In this document: positions 63,093-64,000 of the stretch, in pieces
How the letters are laid out: every line of letters starts with the position of its first letter
Position numbering within the stretch: position 1 is the stretch's first letter
Assembly (NCBI GenBank): GCA_025454405.1
Contig: JALOON010000011.1
Span: 62,001-126,000, forward strand
Source of the DNA: Oscillatoriaceae cyanobacterium Prado104
GTDB lineage: Bacteria; Cyanobacteriota; Cyanobacteriia; Cyanobacteriales; Microcoleaceae
Length of the DNA: 64,000 nucleotides
Direction: 5' to 3'
Translations under genes and position numbers: made by a program
Notes under the pieces: model-generated
What the model was told of the DNA's origin: nothing
The model's input: only the letters and a program-made list of their open reading frames with translations
Database searches by the model: none

Positions 63093-64000
63093 ATGTTTTC
63101 AAACAAATCACAATCGACTTTTAACAATCCCACAAAATTTGTAGCAGGATGGTACTGGGCATTACGATCGAGGGAATTAAAAGTCGGCCGTGTAAAAGCT
63201 GTCATGCTTTTGGGTAGAAATCTGGCAATTTATCGGGGTTTCAGCAATCGGGTAGTTGCAGTTGATGCCTATTGCCCTCACATGGGCGCTCATCTGGCAG
63301 AAGGTAAAGTAGATGGGGACGATCTTCGCTGTTTTTTCCATAATTGGAAATATGACGCTAGGGGAATTTGTGTCGAGATTCCTTCACTGGAAAAACCGCT
63401 ACCTGTCTGCATTAAAACTTGGCAAACTGAGGAAAAATACGGTATGATTTGGGTGTGGGCGGGACAGGAAAAGCCAAGTTCGCTGCCCTTCGTCCCGGAA
63501 CTTGAAGAGGCAGAATGCGATTGTATTTTGGGGAAGCGGTTTGTCAAAAACTGCCATCCAAATGTATTGTTAATTAACGCGATCGACGCTCATCATTTCA
63601 ATACAGTTCACAATCTGCCTTTAGAAATTGTATTTGAGTCAAAAGAATTGAATTCAAATGCGATTGTTTTTAGCAATACTACCAGGGGAGGTGATGATTC
63701 TTGGTTCATCCGTTTGATTCGTCCTCTTTATCAAAAAGAAGTTACTTACAGTATGTGTTATTGGTATGGCAGTACGGGAACTGTAACGTTAGGTCCAGAT
63801 TTTTTGCACTTCTATATTATCTTTGCCTTGCGGGCGATCGAAGGTGATAAAACAGAGGGGCAAACTATTTTAATTACACCCAAGCGAATTGGATGTTTCG
63901 GATGGGGAATTAATCGGGGACTGCTGTGGTTGACGCAACAGGTTGGTAATTACTTTGCGAAGGGGGACACCCAAGTTTTTCAGACGATTCAATTTGACCT
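63093..64000 (+). CDS. Rieske non-haem iron oxygenase (second), cut by window end
   Basis: ATG at 63093 opens a frame still open at the right edge (302 residues seen). Rieske ligands are C61, H63, C80 and H83 (CPHMGAHLAE; CFFHNWKYD). The mononuclear site is D165-xx-H168-xxxx-H173 (NAIDAHHFNTVHN), matching the spacing of the first Rieske protein. The N-terminal TKFVAGWYWALRSRELK resembles Rieske enzymes that act on lipophilic substrates. Probably in one cluster with the preceding two genes. Confidence 0.87.
   Translation, partial: MFSNKSQSTFNNPTKFVAGWYWALRSRELKVGRVKAVMLLGRNLAIYRGFSNRVVAVDAYCPHMGAHLAEGKVDGDDLRCFFHNWKYDARGICVEIPSLEKPLPVCIKTWQTEEKYGMIWVWAGQEKPSSLPFVPELEEAECDCILGKRFVKNCHPNVLLINAIDAHHFNTVHNLPLEIVFESKELNSNAIVFSNTTRGGDDSWFIRLIRPLYQKEVTYSMCYWYGSTGTVTLGPDFLHFYIIFALRAIEGDKTEGQTILITPKRIGCFGWGINRGLLWLTQQVGNYFAKGDTQVFQTIQFD

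Overview
The window is cyanobacterial chromosome, most likely from a filamentous member of the Microcoleus/Oscillatoria/Phormidium type. This rests on three things. GCGATCGC-like (HIP1) octamers and GATCG cores are dense throughout. There is an unmistakable cytochrome b6f PetG next to a cytochrome cM-type gene. Many genes belong to cyanobacterial families (KaiB-domain protein, XisI, DUF4079, Uma2, pentapeptide/CHAT proteins, DUF4347/RTX giant protein). The genus is inference; no rRNA or tRNA gene was seen. Intergenic DNA is crowded with small palindromic and heptameric repeats.

Layout. 1-3 kb: a cut glycosyltransferase, a methyltransferase and a second glycosyltransferase. 3-6.7 kb: ion homeostasis and signalling (5'-truncated Na+/H+ antiporter, RCK/TrkA protein, Crp-type regulator, CheY-like receiver). 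6.7-11 kb: glycolate oxidase subunits GlcF and GlcE, then a DUF4079 membrane protein. 10.8-14.5 kb: a minus-strand cassette of a membrane pentapeptide-repeat/CHAT-protease protein, a DUF2690 protein and a frameshifted small ORF, which looks like an effector/conflict module. 14.6-22.9 kb: an ArgRS-derived DALR protein, a Crp regulator, methionine-salvage genes mtnX and mtnB separated by small accessory genes, a patatin, an isochorismatase-type hydrolase and an MlaE permease. 23-28 kb: a Uma2 protein and a DUF4347/FG-GAP/RTX giant protein interrupted near its start by a stop codon inside a 43-bp palindrome. 28-36 kb: an SNase-like nuclease, an SGNH hydrolase, small unknowns, and an RNA-repair pair (HD-Pnk and RNA ligase) with an xisI gene inserted between them. 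36-46.5 kb: prohibitin, cyclophilin, radical SAM, an rRNA methyltransferase, a 50-residue peptide upstream of a JmjC/cupin oxygenase (candidate RiPP or ribosomal-oxygenase locus), a sucrase/ferredoxin-like protein, GNAT, TldE and a KaiB-domain fusion. 46.7-56.3 kb: a thioredoxin-NHL protein, MerR, cytM, petG, two tandem glycosyltransferases, an HxlR-SDR-monooxygenase unit with a visible operator, and a flavin monooxygenase. 56.9-64 kb: a 1034-residue membrane repeat protein, an NTF2-like membrane protein, and two Rieske oxygenases flanking a protein of unknown function; the last is cut by the window edge.

Candidates for undescribed biology are the peptide-JmjC locus, the membrane CHAT cassette, the invertible-looking palindrome in the giant adhesin-like gene, the RNA-repair pair split by xisI, and several families of MITE-like elements, one copy of which has a clear target duplication. 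All functions are read from sequence motifs; nothing was searched against a database.
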